Below are positions 52,924 to 61,861 of a stretch of 64,000 nt of DNA, piece by piece. Below the pieces are notes generated by a model, which had not been told where the DNA came from, made no database searches, and saw only the letters and a list, made by a program, of their open reading frames with translations. The position numbers and the translations under genes were made by a program. This DNA comes from Azorhizobium doebereinerae UFLA1-100 (GTDB lineage: Bacteria; Pseudomonadota; Alphaproteobacteria; Rhizobiales; Xanthobacteraceae): positions 27,335 through 91,334 of the forward strand of contig NZ_AXBA01000027.1 of the NCBI RefSeq assembly GCF_000473085.1, read 5' to 3'. The first letter of the stretch is position 1, and every line of letters starts with the position of its first letter.

Positions 52924-53127
52924 TCAGGGTTTGCGCCACTTGTCTGGACTGCCGCCCTTCGTCTCTCGCACGCGCTCAACCAAGGGCGTTGCGCCGCGGT
53001 CTTTTGCCCAGTCGATCGCTTCCCGCTGCGTCGGCGTGACCACGCTGGCCCGCTCTGAACCTGGTTTGCGAACCGCATAGTCGCCTTCGCCAGGGCGACG
53101 CTCGATGAATACCCGCTTATCCGTCAT
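52924..53127 (-). CDS. DUF2188 small protein, divergent from XRE gene
   Basis: This 67-residue basic protein reads MTDKRVFIERRPGEGDYAVR, KPGSERASVVTPTQREAIDW and then a basic tail, the pattern of DUF2188 proteins. Their function is unknown to me. It is the only minus-strand gene inside the DISARM island. It shares the 100-bp gap with the XRE-ImmA gene, so the operators at 53173-53206 may control both. Confidence 0.75.
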   Translation of the reverse strand: MTDKRVFIERRPGEGDYAVRKPGSERASVVTPTQREAIDWAKDRGATPLVERVRETKGGSPDKWRKP

Positions 53128-53172
53128 CCGAACCTCCATGGGTCGAAGGCCGACCGACTCGACCCCTTAAAC

Positions 53173-53212
53173 GCAAGATAATCTTGCAATTGGCCATTTG
53201 CAAGATTATACC
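53173..53212 (+). promoter_or_regulatory. Promoter and operators of XRE-ImmA gene
   Basis: GCAAGAT (53173-53179), A, ATCTTGC (53181-53187) is a perfect palindrome; a third half-site GCAAGAT is at 53200-53206. TTGCAA (53184-53189), 17 bp, TATACC (53207-53212) make a promoter that the half-sites overlap. Self-repression by the XRE protein is likely. GGGGAGG precedes the ATG at 53230. Confidence 0.68.
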
Positions 53213-53229
53213 CATCCGGGGAGGCGGTC

Positions 53230-54336
53230 ATGACCACGAATTTCATAGGAGCGAGGATCAAGGCGTTGCGCGAGGAGCGAAGGCTCTCGCAGGACGACCT
53301 CGCGCGCCTGTTCGGTTTTAAGGACCGTCAGACTGTTTCGGCGATCGAAACTGGCGAGCGGCGGGTGACGGCAGAGGAACTCGTCCTCGCCGTCGAGAAG
53401 CTCGGCGCATCGCTGGACTACTTCACCGATCCATTCCTACTCGTTGGCGAAGGCCGCTTTTCGTGGCGGCAAACCGATGTCGGCCCGCAAAAGCTGAGCG
53501 CCTATGAGCGGAGCGCCGGCCGCTGGATCGCAGCGTTCCGCGCTATCGCGCCTCAGGTCGGCCGATCGGCGCCGTTATTGCGCCGGTCGCTCGGCATCAC
53601 GCGCCACCAGCGCTTCGAAGACGCCATGGAGGCCGGAGAGCGCTTTGTTGCCGAGTTTGGGCTGGGTGACGTGCCGGCGAAGCGCCTCGTCGAGGTGATG
53701 GAGCGCGAGTTGGGCATCCTCGTGCTCATGGTGGATGCGTTTCAGGGCATTTCGGGTGCCGCCTGCCGTCTGCCGGAACTCGATGTGGTGGTGATCAATC
53801 GGCACGAGGTCGAGGGGCGACGCCACTTCGACCTGGCGCACGAGCTTTTCCATATCCTCACGTGGGATGCGATGCCGCCGGAGCATTCCGAGGAGGCGCG
53901 GGAGACTGGCGGCAATCGCGTGGAGCAACTCGCCAACAATTTCGCGTCGGCGGTTCTGATGCCAACGCAGGTGCTCGATCGGTATGGCGATTGGTCGGCG
54001 ATTGGTGTCGGCGATCTCGCTGGTCGCTTGAACGCTGTTGCGAATGAGCTTCAGGTCACGGCCTCCGCTCTCAAATGGCGGCTCGTCGCCATGGATAGGC
54101 TGAAGCCCGCAATCGCGCGGTCGGTTCCAGATGCTGCGCTCCGCAACAATGGACGTGACGCCGCGCCGGCGGCGGTGCCGCCGCTGTTCTCGAAACCGTT
54201 CATGGAAGTCATCGGCCTCGCCGTTGACGAGGGCCGCGTTTCGGCGCGGCGCGCGGGTGCGCTTCTGGACCTGACAGTTGACGATCTCGCCGACCTCTTC
54301 ACGACGCATGGGGTTTCGTCCCCTGTCGACCTGTGA
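53230..54336 (+). CDS. XRE regulator-ImmA/IrrE metallopeptidase
   Basis: This 368-residue protein joins an N-terminal helix-turn-helix (about 5-65: IKALREERRLSQDDLARLFG, DRQTVSAIETGERRVTAEEL) with a COG2856/ImmA-IrrE zinc peptidase domain having HELFH at 204-208 and a following glutamate-rich helix (EQLANNFASAVLMP). Proteins of this type cleave or sense repressors, or serve as antitoxins in toxin-antitoxin pairs. It is followed 6 bp later by a PIN-domain gene, forming a two-gene module with its own promoter between drmMI and drmA. Whether it switches DISARM or is a separate addiction module is open. Confidence 0.88.
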   Translation: MTTNFIGARIKALREERRLSQDDLARLFGFKDRQTVSAIETGERRVTAEELVLAVEKLGASLDYFTDPFLLVGEGRFSWRQTDVGPQKLSAYERSAGRWIAAFRAIAPQVGRSAPLLRRSLGITRHQRFEDAMEAGERFVAEFGLGDVPAKRLVEVMERELGILVLMVDAFQGISGAACRLPELDVVVINRHEVEGRRHFDLAHELFHILTWDAMPPEHSEEARETGGNRVEQLANNFASAVLMPTQVLDRYGDWSAIGVGDLAGRLNAVANELQVTASALKWRLVAMDRLKPAIARSVPDAALRNNGRDAAPAAVPPLFSKPFMEVIGLAVDEGRVSARRAGALLDLTVDDLADLFTTHGVSSPVDL

Positions 54337-54342
54337 GGTCCA

Positions 54343-54858
54343 ATGGCTCGCCACCAGGGACCCGTCCTCATCGATACCAACGCCATCCTGGAGTGTTTCC
54401 GGGTCGGATCCTGGCGCGCGCTCTCGAACGGCTACAGCGTCGAGACGGTCGAGGATTGCGTGACAGAGACGCAGACCGGCTTTCAGCGCCGAAGGGCGGA
54501 ATTGCAGATCGATGCCGCGCAGCTCGTGGCGTCGCTCAAGGCGGTCCATCCGGTGGAGGATGCGCAGCGCGCCGTCGTGGCCATTCGAGCGCCCGACATT
54601 GCACTGGACGTCGGCGAGCGGTCTTTGTGGGCGCATGCGCTAACGCGAAGCGACGTTTGGGTTCTGTGCGGGCCGGACAAGGCCAGTATGCGTTTCGGCG
54701 TTCGGCTTGGGCTCAAGGATCGACTGATCGCTCTGGAAGCGCTGCTCGACGATGCAGGGCATCGGCCTAAAGAGGCCCTGAAATTGGCCTACACTACCAA
54801 GTGGCTCGAAAAGGTCCTTGGAGAACTGTTTATCTCAGAGGGGCTTGGGCGGTCATGA
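54343..54858 (+). CDS. PIN-domain protein, probable toxin nuclease
   Basis: This 171-residue protein begins GPVLIDTNAILECFRVGSWR, with PIN acidic residues Asp11 and probably Glu17, and later has VGERSLWAHA (Glu92) and CGPDKASMR (Asp112), the usual spacing of a PIN nuclease. PIN toxins cut RNA. Directly following an XRE-ImmA gene it fits a toxin-antitoxin-like pair. Its stop overlaps the drmA start as ATGA, so it is translated with drmA. Confidence 0.75.
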   Translation: MARHQGPVLIDTNAILECFRVGSWRALSNGYSVETVEDCVTETQTGFQRRRAELQIDAAQLVASLKAVHPVEDAQRAVVAIRAPDIALDVGERSLWAHALTRSDVWVLCGPDKASMRFGVRLGLKDRLIALEALLDDAGHRPKEALKLAYTTKWLEKVLGELFISEGLGRS

Positions 54859-57800
54859 CGAACTCAGTAGATATTCGCGCCCACATCGTGGACGTCTTTC
54901 GTCGCGACCTCATCGGCCCGCGGCCGCAGGACGCCGATCTTGCCAGCGAGCGCCTGAACGAAAGCCCGGCACGCTGGTATCTGGCCGGATTTATCGCGCC
55001 TGCAGAGGACGCGCTCGCCCTGGACGGGGATGATGACGAGAATGATCCGTCCGCCCAGGAAGAGATGGATATCGACGTCGAGGAGCCGGACGCCGATGGC
55101 GCCGGCGGCGCCGCGACCGACAACGAGGAGCCTGAAGCCCCCAACGCGCGTCGGCGTTTTCTGCCGTCCTCCGTAGGGCTCACGGTGTTGCTCGATCCGG
55201 ATGTGACGTCGATCGAAGCACGCGTTTCCTGGGGTGACTATAGAACCGAACCGCCATTGCCGGAGGCGATCCTTCTGCCCGAGCCCCTACCCGAGGAGCT
55301 TGGCGAGGACGGCAAGCCCAAGCGCGTCGAGCGCCCCATGGTCGAATGGGTTCGGACCCCGAAAGACCGGGTCGTGGCTCTTCCCATAAAGGACGGCCGC
55401 GGCGGCCCGTTCGTCGTGCCGGAAAGCGCGGCTGAACAACGCCGCGGTGGCGGCCTGGTGCTGGAAACCCATTCCCGCTTGTTCAGTTACAGCACGCCAG
55501 ACGGCAAGACTGAGCGCGTCCGTGCCCTCACTGTCTTCCTCGTCAATCGGCGGGCAACCGTCCATCGCTTCTACGCCGATGTCAGCTACGCCTTTCAGGC
55601 GCGGCTCGAACTTGTAAGCGAAACGGGGTTCCGTCCGCGTCGCGACCTTTCAGGCTATCGGGCCCAGGATTGGGACCTGCGGATCGCGGATCTGCACTAT
55701 CGCGACATGCGTGAATGGGCCGTGGGACGAAACGCGGCCGCTGGATGGGACACCTCTGAAGACAGCGCCAACGGCGTGACCCGGGTATGGACCGATCCGT
55801 TGCCGTCAGCGGAGGTCGAACGCGTTGCACCGAATGAGGACGCTGAATTCAAGGCGCAGGTGACGTTCGGCATGGAAGCGCTCGCGCAGTTGGCGGAGGG
55901 CGATGGCGCCGGCCTTCGCGCCGCCTTGGCCGATCTGCCATCACTCTATGGAATTTGGATCGACGCCGAGCGCAACAAGCTCGCAGGCCTTCCAACCCGC
56001 CGACGCGAGACCGGCGAACGCCTTGTCGCCGAGATGGTGACCGCGAAGGACAGGATCGCAAAGGGCATCGAGATTCTATCGACGGACGCAAAAGCCCGCA
56101 CGGCGTTCCGGTTCATGAATCTATCCGTATCCATGGCCGCGCGCCGTCGTGTCGCTGGCGCGACAGGCGATCCGAGTGCTCTTGATGAGCCACAGTGGCG
56201 GCCGTTTCAGCTCGCCTTCGTGCTGCTCAACATAGCCGGCCTAATCGACCGGACTCATGTCGATCGTGAGACGGCGGACCTGCTGTTTTTTCCGACAGGC
56301 GGTGGCAAGACCGAGGCCTATCTTGGCCTCGCAGCCTTGGTGATTGCACACCGGCGGCTGGGCGGATCGGGCGTGCTCGGCGCTGGCGTCGCCGTTATCA
56401 TGCGTTACACCCTGCGCCTTCTGACGCTCGACCAGCTCGCTCGCGCGGCAGGTGTCGTCTGCGCGCTCGAACTGATGCGCACCGACGCCAAGAACGTCGA
56501 TGAGCGCGGTCGTCGGATGCTCGGTGACTGGCCAATCGAGATCGGTCTGTGGGTCGGCTCCGACGCGTCGCCGAACAAGCTGGGCGGCAAAGGAAAGTCT
56601 GACGAGACAACAGCGGTCGGTCGAATTCGGCGCTATCGCAACGGGCGTGACAAGCGCGCGCCGGCCCCGCTCAAGGCCTGTCCGTGGTGCGGAACCGAGT
56701 TCACGCCGGCATCGTTTTCCTGCACGCCGAACGAACACGCGCCGACCAATTTGGAAATTCGGTGCGCCAATACCAGCTGTGAGTTCAGCAGGAATCGACC
56801 GCTGCCCGTGCTTACGGTCGACGAGCCCATCTACCGGCGTCTTCCGGCGTTTCTAATCGCTACGGTCGACAAGTTCGCAGCGCTGCCCTGGGTCGGTGAG
56901 ACCGGCGCTTTCTTTGGGCACGTTGACCGTTTCGAAGATGGCGTCGGCTTCTATGGGGCGGCCGAGCCGGGCGAAGGCCGACCATTGGGCAACGGCTGGT
57001 CGCTGGATCCGCCCGATCTTATCATCCAGGACGAATTGCACCTCATTGCCGGTCCCCTTGGAACGGTCGCGGGTCTGTATGAAGCGGCGATTGATCAGCT
57101 TGCCTCGCGAGGCTCCGGTGACAACCGCGTTCGTCCGAAGATCGTCGCGTCGACCGCCACCGTGAGACGGGCCGCCGATCAAATCGCCGCTCTGTTTGAT
57201 CGGGACACAACCAGCATTTTCCCGCCGCCTGGCATCGATCGTGTCGACAGCTTCTTCGCGCGGACGGTGCCGTCATCGACCAATCCAGCCCGGCTCTATT
57301 TGGGCATCGCGGCGCAGGGCCGTGGCCCAAAGCTGGTCTTCCTGAGGTCTCTGACAACGCTCGTCGCGGCCGCGCAGGCCGCTTACGACGCGAATATCAC
57401 CGCCGACGCCAAGGCCAGAAATCCTGCTGATCCGTACATGACCGCGCTTTGCTATTTCAACGCGTTGCGTGAATTGGGTGGCGCGCGGCGCATTGTCGAG
57501 GATGAAGTGCGTGATCGGGCGGCTCGTTACGGCGCCCAACGCCGCCGGGTGGACCCTGCCGATACACCGTTCGCCGATAGATCCATCAAGGAGCCGATGG
57601 AGCTCACATCTCGTGTCTCTACGGACGAGGTAGCGAAGGCGAAACAGCGTCTGGAAGCGATCTTTGGCCGGGATGCCGAAACCGTCGATGTGGCTCTCGC
57701 GACCAACATGATCTCGGTTGGTCTCGACATCACGCGCCTAGGGCTCATGGTCGTGCAGGGGCAGCCCAAGACGGCCGCTGAATACATCCAGGCGACCAGC

Positions 57801-58400
57801 CGAGTCGGCCGTGACCACTCCAGGCCCGGCTTGGTGCTGGCGGTTCTGAATCTCCACAAGCCGCGTGACCGAATGCACTTCGAGCAATTCGGCCAATTTC
57901 ACCGCACATTCTATCGCGCCGTTGAAGCGACGAGCGTCACACCCTGGGCGGCACGGGCGCTGGATCGCGCCTTGGCTGCGGTCGTGGTCGCTGCGGCGCG
58001 CCATGTGGATGGCGCACTGACCCCGGATGTCGCGGTCAATGAACTGAAGAACAATGTCGGAATCCGCAACTTGGTCCGAGACTCGATCGTCGATCGAGCG
58101 CCGGAGCGCATGATCGCCGGCGGTCGCGCTGCTCTGTCAAAGCTGATCGACGACATCTTGGATGCCTGGATTGAGACTTCCGATGAGCAGGCGGCGGGCG
58201 GCAATGCGTTTGCCTATGCCAAAAAGAAAAGTCCTCATCGCCTGCTGCACATGCCGCTCGAACCGGAAATCGGCAACTTGGCGGAACCACACCGCCGCTT
58301 TGTGGCGGGCCGTTCCATGCGCGACGTGGAACCCAATGTCACCCTGAAGGTCAGGGATCCTCACGGAAACACGATCGCGAACGCGGATGATCTCACATGA
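54855..58400 (+). CDS. drmA: DrmA, helicase of DISARM
   Basis: DrmA is one of the core DISARM proteins; with DrmB it forms a complex that loads on unmethylated DNA ends. The protein (1181 residues) has a long acidic N-terminal part (about 50-100), helicase motif I FFPTGGGKTEAYLG near 476-490, RYTLRLLTLDQLARAAGVVC, a zinc-ribbon-like insert with CPWCGTEF and CANTSCEF near 610-640, motif II QDELH near 727 and motif VI ATSRVGRDHSRPG near 980. ATG 54855 overlaps the PIN stop. The stop overlaps drmB as ATGA. Confidence 0.88.
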   Translation: MTNSVDIRAHIVDVFRRDLIGPRPQDADLASERLNESPARWYLAGFIAPAEDALALDGDDDENDPSAQEEMDIDVEEPDADGAGGAATDNEEPEAPNARRRFLPSSVGLTVLLDPDVTSIEARVSWGDYRTEPPLPEAILLPEPLPEELGEDGKPKRVERPMVEWVRTPKDRVVALPIKDGRGGPFVVPESAAEQRRGGGLVLETHSRLFSYSTPDGKTERVRALTVFLVNRRATVHRFYADVSYAFQARLELVSETGFRPRRDLSGYRAQDWDLRIADLHYRDMREWAVGRNAAAGWDTSEDSANGVTRVWTDPLPSAEVERVAPNEDAEFKAQVTFGMEALAQLAEGDGAGLRAALADLPSLYGIWIDAERNKLAGLPTRRRETGERLVAEMVTAKDRIAKGIEILSTDAKARTAFRFMNLSVSMAARRRVAGATGDPSALDEPQWRPFQLAFVLLNIAGLIDRTHVDRETADLLFFPTGGGKTEAYLGLAALVIAHRRLGGSGVLGAGVAVIMRYTLRLLTLDQLARAAGVVCALELMRTDAKNVDERGRRMLGDWPIEIGLWVGSDASPNKLGGKGKSDETTAVGRIRRYRNGRDKRAPAPLKACPWCGTEFTPASFSCTPNEHAPTNLEIRCANTSCEFSRNRPLPVLTVDEPIYRRLPAFLIATVDKFAALPWVGETGAFFGHVDRFEDGVGFYGAAEPGEGRPLGNGWSLDPPDLIIQDELHLIAGPLGTVAGLYEAAIDQLASRGSGDNRVRPKIVASTATVRRAADQIAALFDRDTTSIFPPPGIDRVDSFFARTVPSSTNPARLYLGIAAQGRGPKLVFLRSLTTLVAAAQAAYDANITADAKARNPADPYMTALCYFNALRELGGARRIVEDEVRDRAARYGAQRRRVDPADTPFADRSIKEPMELTSRVSTDEVAKAKQRLEAIFGRDAETVDVALATNMISVGLDITRLGLMVVQGQPKTAAEYIQATSRVGRDHSRPGLVLAVLNLHKPRDRMHFEQFGQFHRTFYRAVEATSVTPWAARALDRALAAVVVAAARHVDGALTPDVAVNELKNNVGIRNLVRDSIVDRAPERMIAGGRAALSKLIDDILDAWIETSDEQAAGGNAFAYAKKKSPHRLLHMPLEPEIGNLAEPHRRFVAGRSMRDVEPNVTLKVRDPHGNTIANADDLT

Positions 58401-60262
58401 CCAAGAATGCTCAACGCCTAAGCCAGTTGATTTCGACCTTCGGTCCGGGGGCAATGATCGATCTGCCAACGCGGTCAGTCGTGGTGGGCGGGCTAGAACA
58501 ATGGGACATGAAGGGCAACGCCTTCTCGACCCTTCCAGAGCCGCGTTTGACGATGCGCCTCGAGCAGATTCTGAAGGAGCAAGGGCGCCTTGATCCAGCA
58601 GCCAGTCTGACCTTGAGAACACCGCCGACTTCGGTAGATTCAAAGGATGGCGTGCCCCGTGGCGTCGCTGCGCCGATCTTCCCGACATGGTTCATCTGCG
58701 AGCAGGTCGAAACGAACACCTCCGGCGCCAAAACGACCCGGCGTCGGCGATTGGTGCGTTGGCAGGACCTCGACAGCAAGGGCCGCAGAAAGTTCCAATA
58801 CGACGACGGGCGCAAGAGCGATGTGACACCGATCCGTTTCGTGTGCGCCTGCGACAAGGGGCATCTTCAAGATATCGACTGGCGCTGGGTCGTCCACGGT
58901 TCAGGGGCATGCCACGAGCCGATGTGGGTGGAGGAGAAGGGAACCAGCGCGGACCCGGCAGACACCAGCATCGTGTGCGGATGCGGCCGTAGATTGTCCC
59001 TTCAGGACACCTTCCAGCCAGGGCGGCTCGGCAAATGTCGCGGCGAGCGCCCGTGGCTGCTTGACCGGGACCCTGAAGGGTGCGGAGATAATCTCAAGTT
59101 GCTGACGCGAACTGCGACGAACACCTATTTCCCGCAGGTTCACACGGTGATTTCGCTCCCCACCGAGGAAGACGAGCTCAGCCAGCTTGTCGATGAGCTA
59201 TCGGGTGATCTGGCCGGCGTGCAAACAGTCCAGGATGTTGCTCAAGCCAAGAAATTCAATCCGAAGGTATCGGCGTCTCTAGGTCCTTATTCGGACGGCG
59301 ACATTTTCGATAGGCTTCAGCGCATTCGCGAAGGTGCAAAAACAGACGCCACGCGTTCGCCAAAGCTATCCGAGTTCGATACGTTTGCCAGCGGCCGTTC
59401 TGAAATCGGCGCGAACCATCCGACCGCAAAGCTCTACGCCCAGACTCTTCCGCGAGAGGCTTGGGCCGACCCCGATGCCGGGATCGATTTGTCGGGACTC
59501 AAAAACCTGGTTGCGGTGCATCGCCTTAGGGAGGTTTCGTGCCTCTACGGGTTCACGCGATTTGAAGCTGCGCCGACGGGTTCTGATGGCGACATCGAAG
59601 ATATTCAGTTGAGCGTTCGTGGCGCGCCCATATCGCGTGATGCTGACTGGCTGCCGGCAATCGAGCAGTTTGGGGAAGGCATCTTCATCCATTTTGATGC
59701 CACCGCAATTGCCGCATGGCTCCAAAAGGAGGCCACGGCTGTCCGAAATCAAAAGCTGCTGGCTGGATATGGCCACTGGCAAAAGCGTTTTGCTGGGAAG
59801 GCGCCGGCGTACCCAGGAACGGCCTACGTGCTGCTTCATAGTATATCTCACGCGTTGATGGCCGAGATCGCCCTCGATTGCGGCTATCCAGCCAGTTCGC
59901 TGAAGGAACGTGTCTACGCGCTATCGAGTACGCGAGGGGGCGGCGACGTCGACCGCTGCGGAATACTTATCTATACGGCGAGCGCAGGTGCGCAGGGCAC
60001 ACTTGGCGGTCTCGTCGCGACGGCTCCGAGATTTGCTTACATTCTCAAGAGCGCCTTGGACCGCTTGCGGATTTGCTCCAACGACCCGGTGTGCGCCGAT
60101 CATGAACCGGATGATAGGAGCGGAGATCGAGCCACCCACGGCGCAGCATGCCATGGCTGTCTCCTGATCGCTGAAACTAGCTGCGAGATGAGGAATCTAT
60201 TCCTTGATCGTAGTCTCTTGGTTCCAACGATGGGGGATGACTTGTCCCGTTTCTTCGCATGA
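58397..60262 (+). CDS. drmB: DrmB, DUF1998 protein of DISARM
   Basis: DrmB is the DUF1998-domain partner of DrmA. The protein (621 residues) has an N-terminal region (LSQLISTFGPGAMIDLPTRS), a cysteine-rich middle (FVCACDKGHLQDIDW, SIVCGCGRRLSLQD) and the C-terminal DUF1998 domain (about 475-610: VLLHSISHALMAEIALDCGY, RCGILIYTASAGAQGTLGGL, ACHGCLLIAETSCEMRN). It is coupled to drmA by ATGA. An ATG at 60259 overlaps its stop the same way but opens only a 20-codon frame. Confidence 0.9.
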   Translation: MTKNAQRLSQLISTFGPGAMIDLPTRSVVVGGLEQWDMKGNAFSTLPEPRLTMRLEQILKEQGRLDPAASLTLRTPPTSVDSKDGVPRGVAAPIFPTWFICEQVETNTSGAKTTRRRRLVRWQDLDSKGRRKFQYDDGRKSDVTPIRFVCACDKGHLQDIDWRWVVHGSGACHEPMWVEEKGTSADPADTSIVCGCGRRLSLQDTFQPGRLGKCRGERPWLLDRDPEGCGDNLKLLTRTATNTYFPQVHTVISLPTEEDELSQLVDELSGDLAGVQTVQDVAQAKKFNPKVSASLGPYSDGDIFDRLQRIREGAKTDATRSPKLSEFDTFASGRSEIGANHPTAKLYAQTLPREAWADPDAGIDLSGLKNLVAVHRLREVSCLYGFTRFEAAPTGSDGDIEDIQLSVRGAPISRDADWLPAIEQFGEGIFIHFDATAIAAWLQKEATAVRNQKLLAGYGHWQKRFAGKAPAYPGTAYVLLHSISHALMAEIALDCGYPASSLKERVYALSSTRGGGDVDRCGILIYTASAGAQGTLGGLVATAPRFAYILKSALDRLRICSNDPVCADHEPDDRSGDRATHGAACHGCLLIAETSCEMRNLFLDRSLLVPTMGDDLSRFFA

Positions 60263-60297
60263 CTGAGGGCACGCCCAACACGGCTGCCGGCGATGCC

Positions 60298-60319
60298 AAG
60301 ACGCGCGAGAGCGCGTCTT
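60298..60319. promoter_or_regulatory. Tetraloop hairpin at start of post-drmB gene
   Basis: AAGACGCGC (60298-60306), GAGA, GCGCGTCTT (60311-60319) is a perfect 9-bp hairpin 36 bp after drmB that overlaps the first possible start codon (TTG 60318) of the next gene. There is no T-run, so it is not a standard terminator; it may limit translation or mark a transcript end. Confidence 0.6.
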
Positions 60320-61634
60320 GAGCACCTCAGTGTCAGCTCCGGGGATATGGCGCACTGAGAAGAAGGTAACAGTCAGTGGACATACCCGCCATCGACACAA
60401 GCCGAGCCCAATTTCATCGGGTTTTGAGGCACCCGCGCCGAACACGACACTTGTGTTCGGTCCTAGCGCGCTTGCGGCTTCGATCGCAAGGACGGCAACT
60501 CTCCGAAATGCGCCCCCGGAAATGTTGGCGCGTTGGGGCGACAGCGCCCTGACGCAGGTCGAATGGCTGGTAGAGGACGGGGCAGCCTTCGCGTTGTCGC
60601 AGCATCTCCACGTGCTGGCCGACGCAGAGCGAACATCCTTCGCCGGGCGTGTTGGTGCCGGGATAACGGACTTGCTGATGAACGCGTTGGGCTTCACCTG
60701 GAGAGACAATGCCTCTTGCCTGTCGAGCTCGCTCGCGCCGCACGCGGACTTCATCTACGCCGACGGAGCAGTATCGAGACATGGCGTGGTTCTGGCCGAG
60801 GCGCATGGGTCCTTCGCAGCAAGCGTTAGCTCGGCCGGCGTGACCCGTGAGGCAAAGCACAAGTATCTGCGGCAGGTGCGGCCTCATCTCGCCACCGCCT
60901 CCCCGCACGGCAAGGTCGTTCATGGGTATTCGATCGCGTTTGGCTCCCGACCGGGAGCCGCGGGGGCTTTCCTTCACGTCGCCGAGACGCTGATTTCGAA
61001 GCCACGTAGCCGGCGACCTCCGCCGAGCCAAACGGCGCCGACGGCAAGCCCAGCGGCCGCGCCCACCTCCCTCGCGCTTGCCGCGCATCGGTCGAACTTC
61101 GCGATAATGGATGCACCGAGCATTGTACGATGGATCGACTGGGTACGTGGCGGCAGAGAACGCTCCGACGATATGCAACCGTCACTGTTCGTCCGGATTC
61201 CCTATGCGGGCCGGGTCTTCTTGTGCAGCATGGAGATGGCCTGGCCTTTCGGTGGCTACCCGGAGTGGCTTGACGAATTTTGGCATCCGCGGTGGTGGCC
61301 GCCGATTCGACCGGCGCGAACGCTCCCTCGCGGCAGGGACGATTTCGCTGGATGGTTCGCCATGGAGGAGAAGGCCGCCGAGAGCTTCCTCAACGCTTTG
61401 AGCGCGATCGTTCGGAATGGCCGAGACAATCTTCCGGAGTCGCTTGAGCTTCCGAGCCTCGATCCTGCCGGCTTTGGGTTTGGCGGTGACGAAGCTGGTC
61501 TCAGATCGCCGGCGGCCTCCGAATACAGGTATGCTCTTTATCGGGACGGGTTGGCGCTCCTCGGCAGCCCACCACCGAGCCGGATGGTTGGGCAGCGGAT
61601 GTGGATTCCAAGAGAAGGTATGCGAACAGACTGA
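60318..61634 (+). CDS. Unrecognised protein in the drmC position
   Basis: I do not recognise this protein (up to 438 residues). It lacks the HxK motifs of the phospholipase-D protein DrmC that usually ends class 1 DISARM. Visible parts are VFGPSALAASIARTATLRNA, a region ADFIYADGAVSRHGVVLAEA that could be a degenerate nuclease core (Asp, Asp, Glu-Ala-His), a proline-rich linker near 235-255 and a Trp-rich stretch (PEWLDEFWHPRWWPPIRPA). There is no ATG near the 5' end: the frame starts with TTG 60318 or GTG 60330, beside a strong hairpin, while ATG 60259, coupled to drmB, leads into a stop after 20 codons in another frame. A 5' frameshift may have cut the original start. Confidence 0.55.
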   Translation: MSTSVSAPGIWRTEKKVTVSGHTRHRHKPSPISSGFEAPAPNTTLVFGPSALAASIARTATLRNAPPEMLARWGDSALTQVEWLVEDGAAFALSQHLHVLADAERTSFAGRVGAGITDLLMNALGFTWRDNASCLSSSLAPHADFIYADGAVSRHGVVLAEAHGSFAASVSSAGVTREAKHKYLRQVRPHLATASPHGKVVHGYSIAFGSRPGAAGAFLHVAETLISKPRSRRPPPSQTAPTASPAAAPTSLALAAHRSNFAIMDAPSIVRWIDWVRGGRERSDDMQPSLFVRIPYAGRVFLCSMEMAWPFGGYPEWLDEFWHPRWWPPIRPARTLPRGRDDFAGWFAMEEKAAESFLNALSAIVRNGRDNLPESLELPSLDPAGFGFGGDEAGLRSPAASEYRYALYRDGLALLGSPPPSRMVGQRMWIPREGMRTD

Positions 61635-61861
61635 CCACCTGTTGGTCCTGGGTGGCAAGATGCAGGGCCGTTCAGCGGGCTGACGGCGGAGATTGCTGCT
61701 CCTTCAAATCGCAATCGAGCCAGCGGCCGAAGACGGCGGCCCGAAAGACTCGACGAAGGCCCTTCGCATCCCACATCTTGAGGTCACCTCTTCCCTTGGG
61801 GCCACATCTTGCGATATGTTCGTCTAATGTTCCAGGTGACCGATTCCAAGCGAGGCAGGTG

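Noticed and set aside
58137..58688. Minus-strand frame across the drmA/drmB junction
   Set aside because: It is antisense to two well-supported coupled genes and has no domain.
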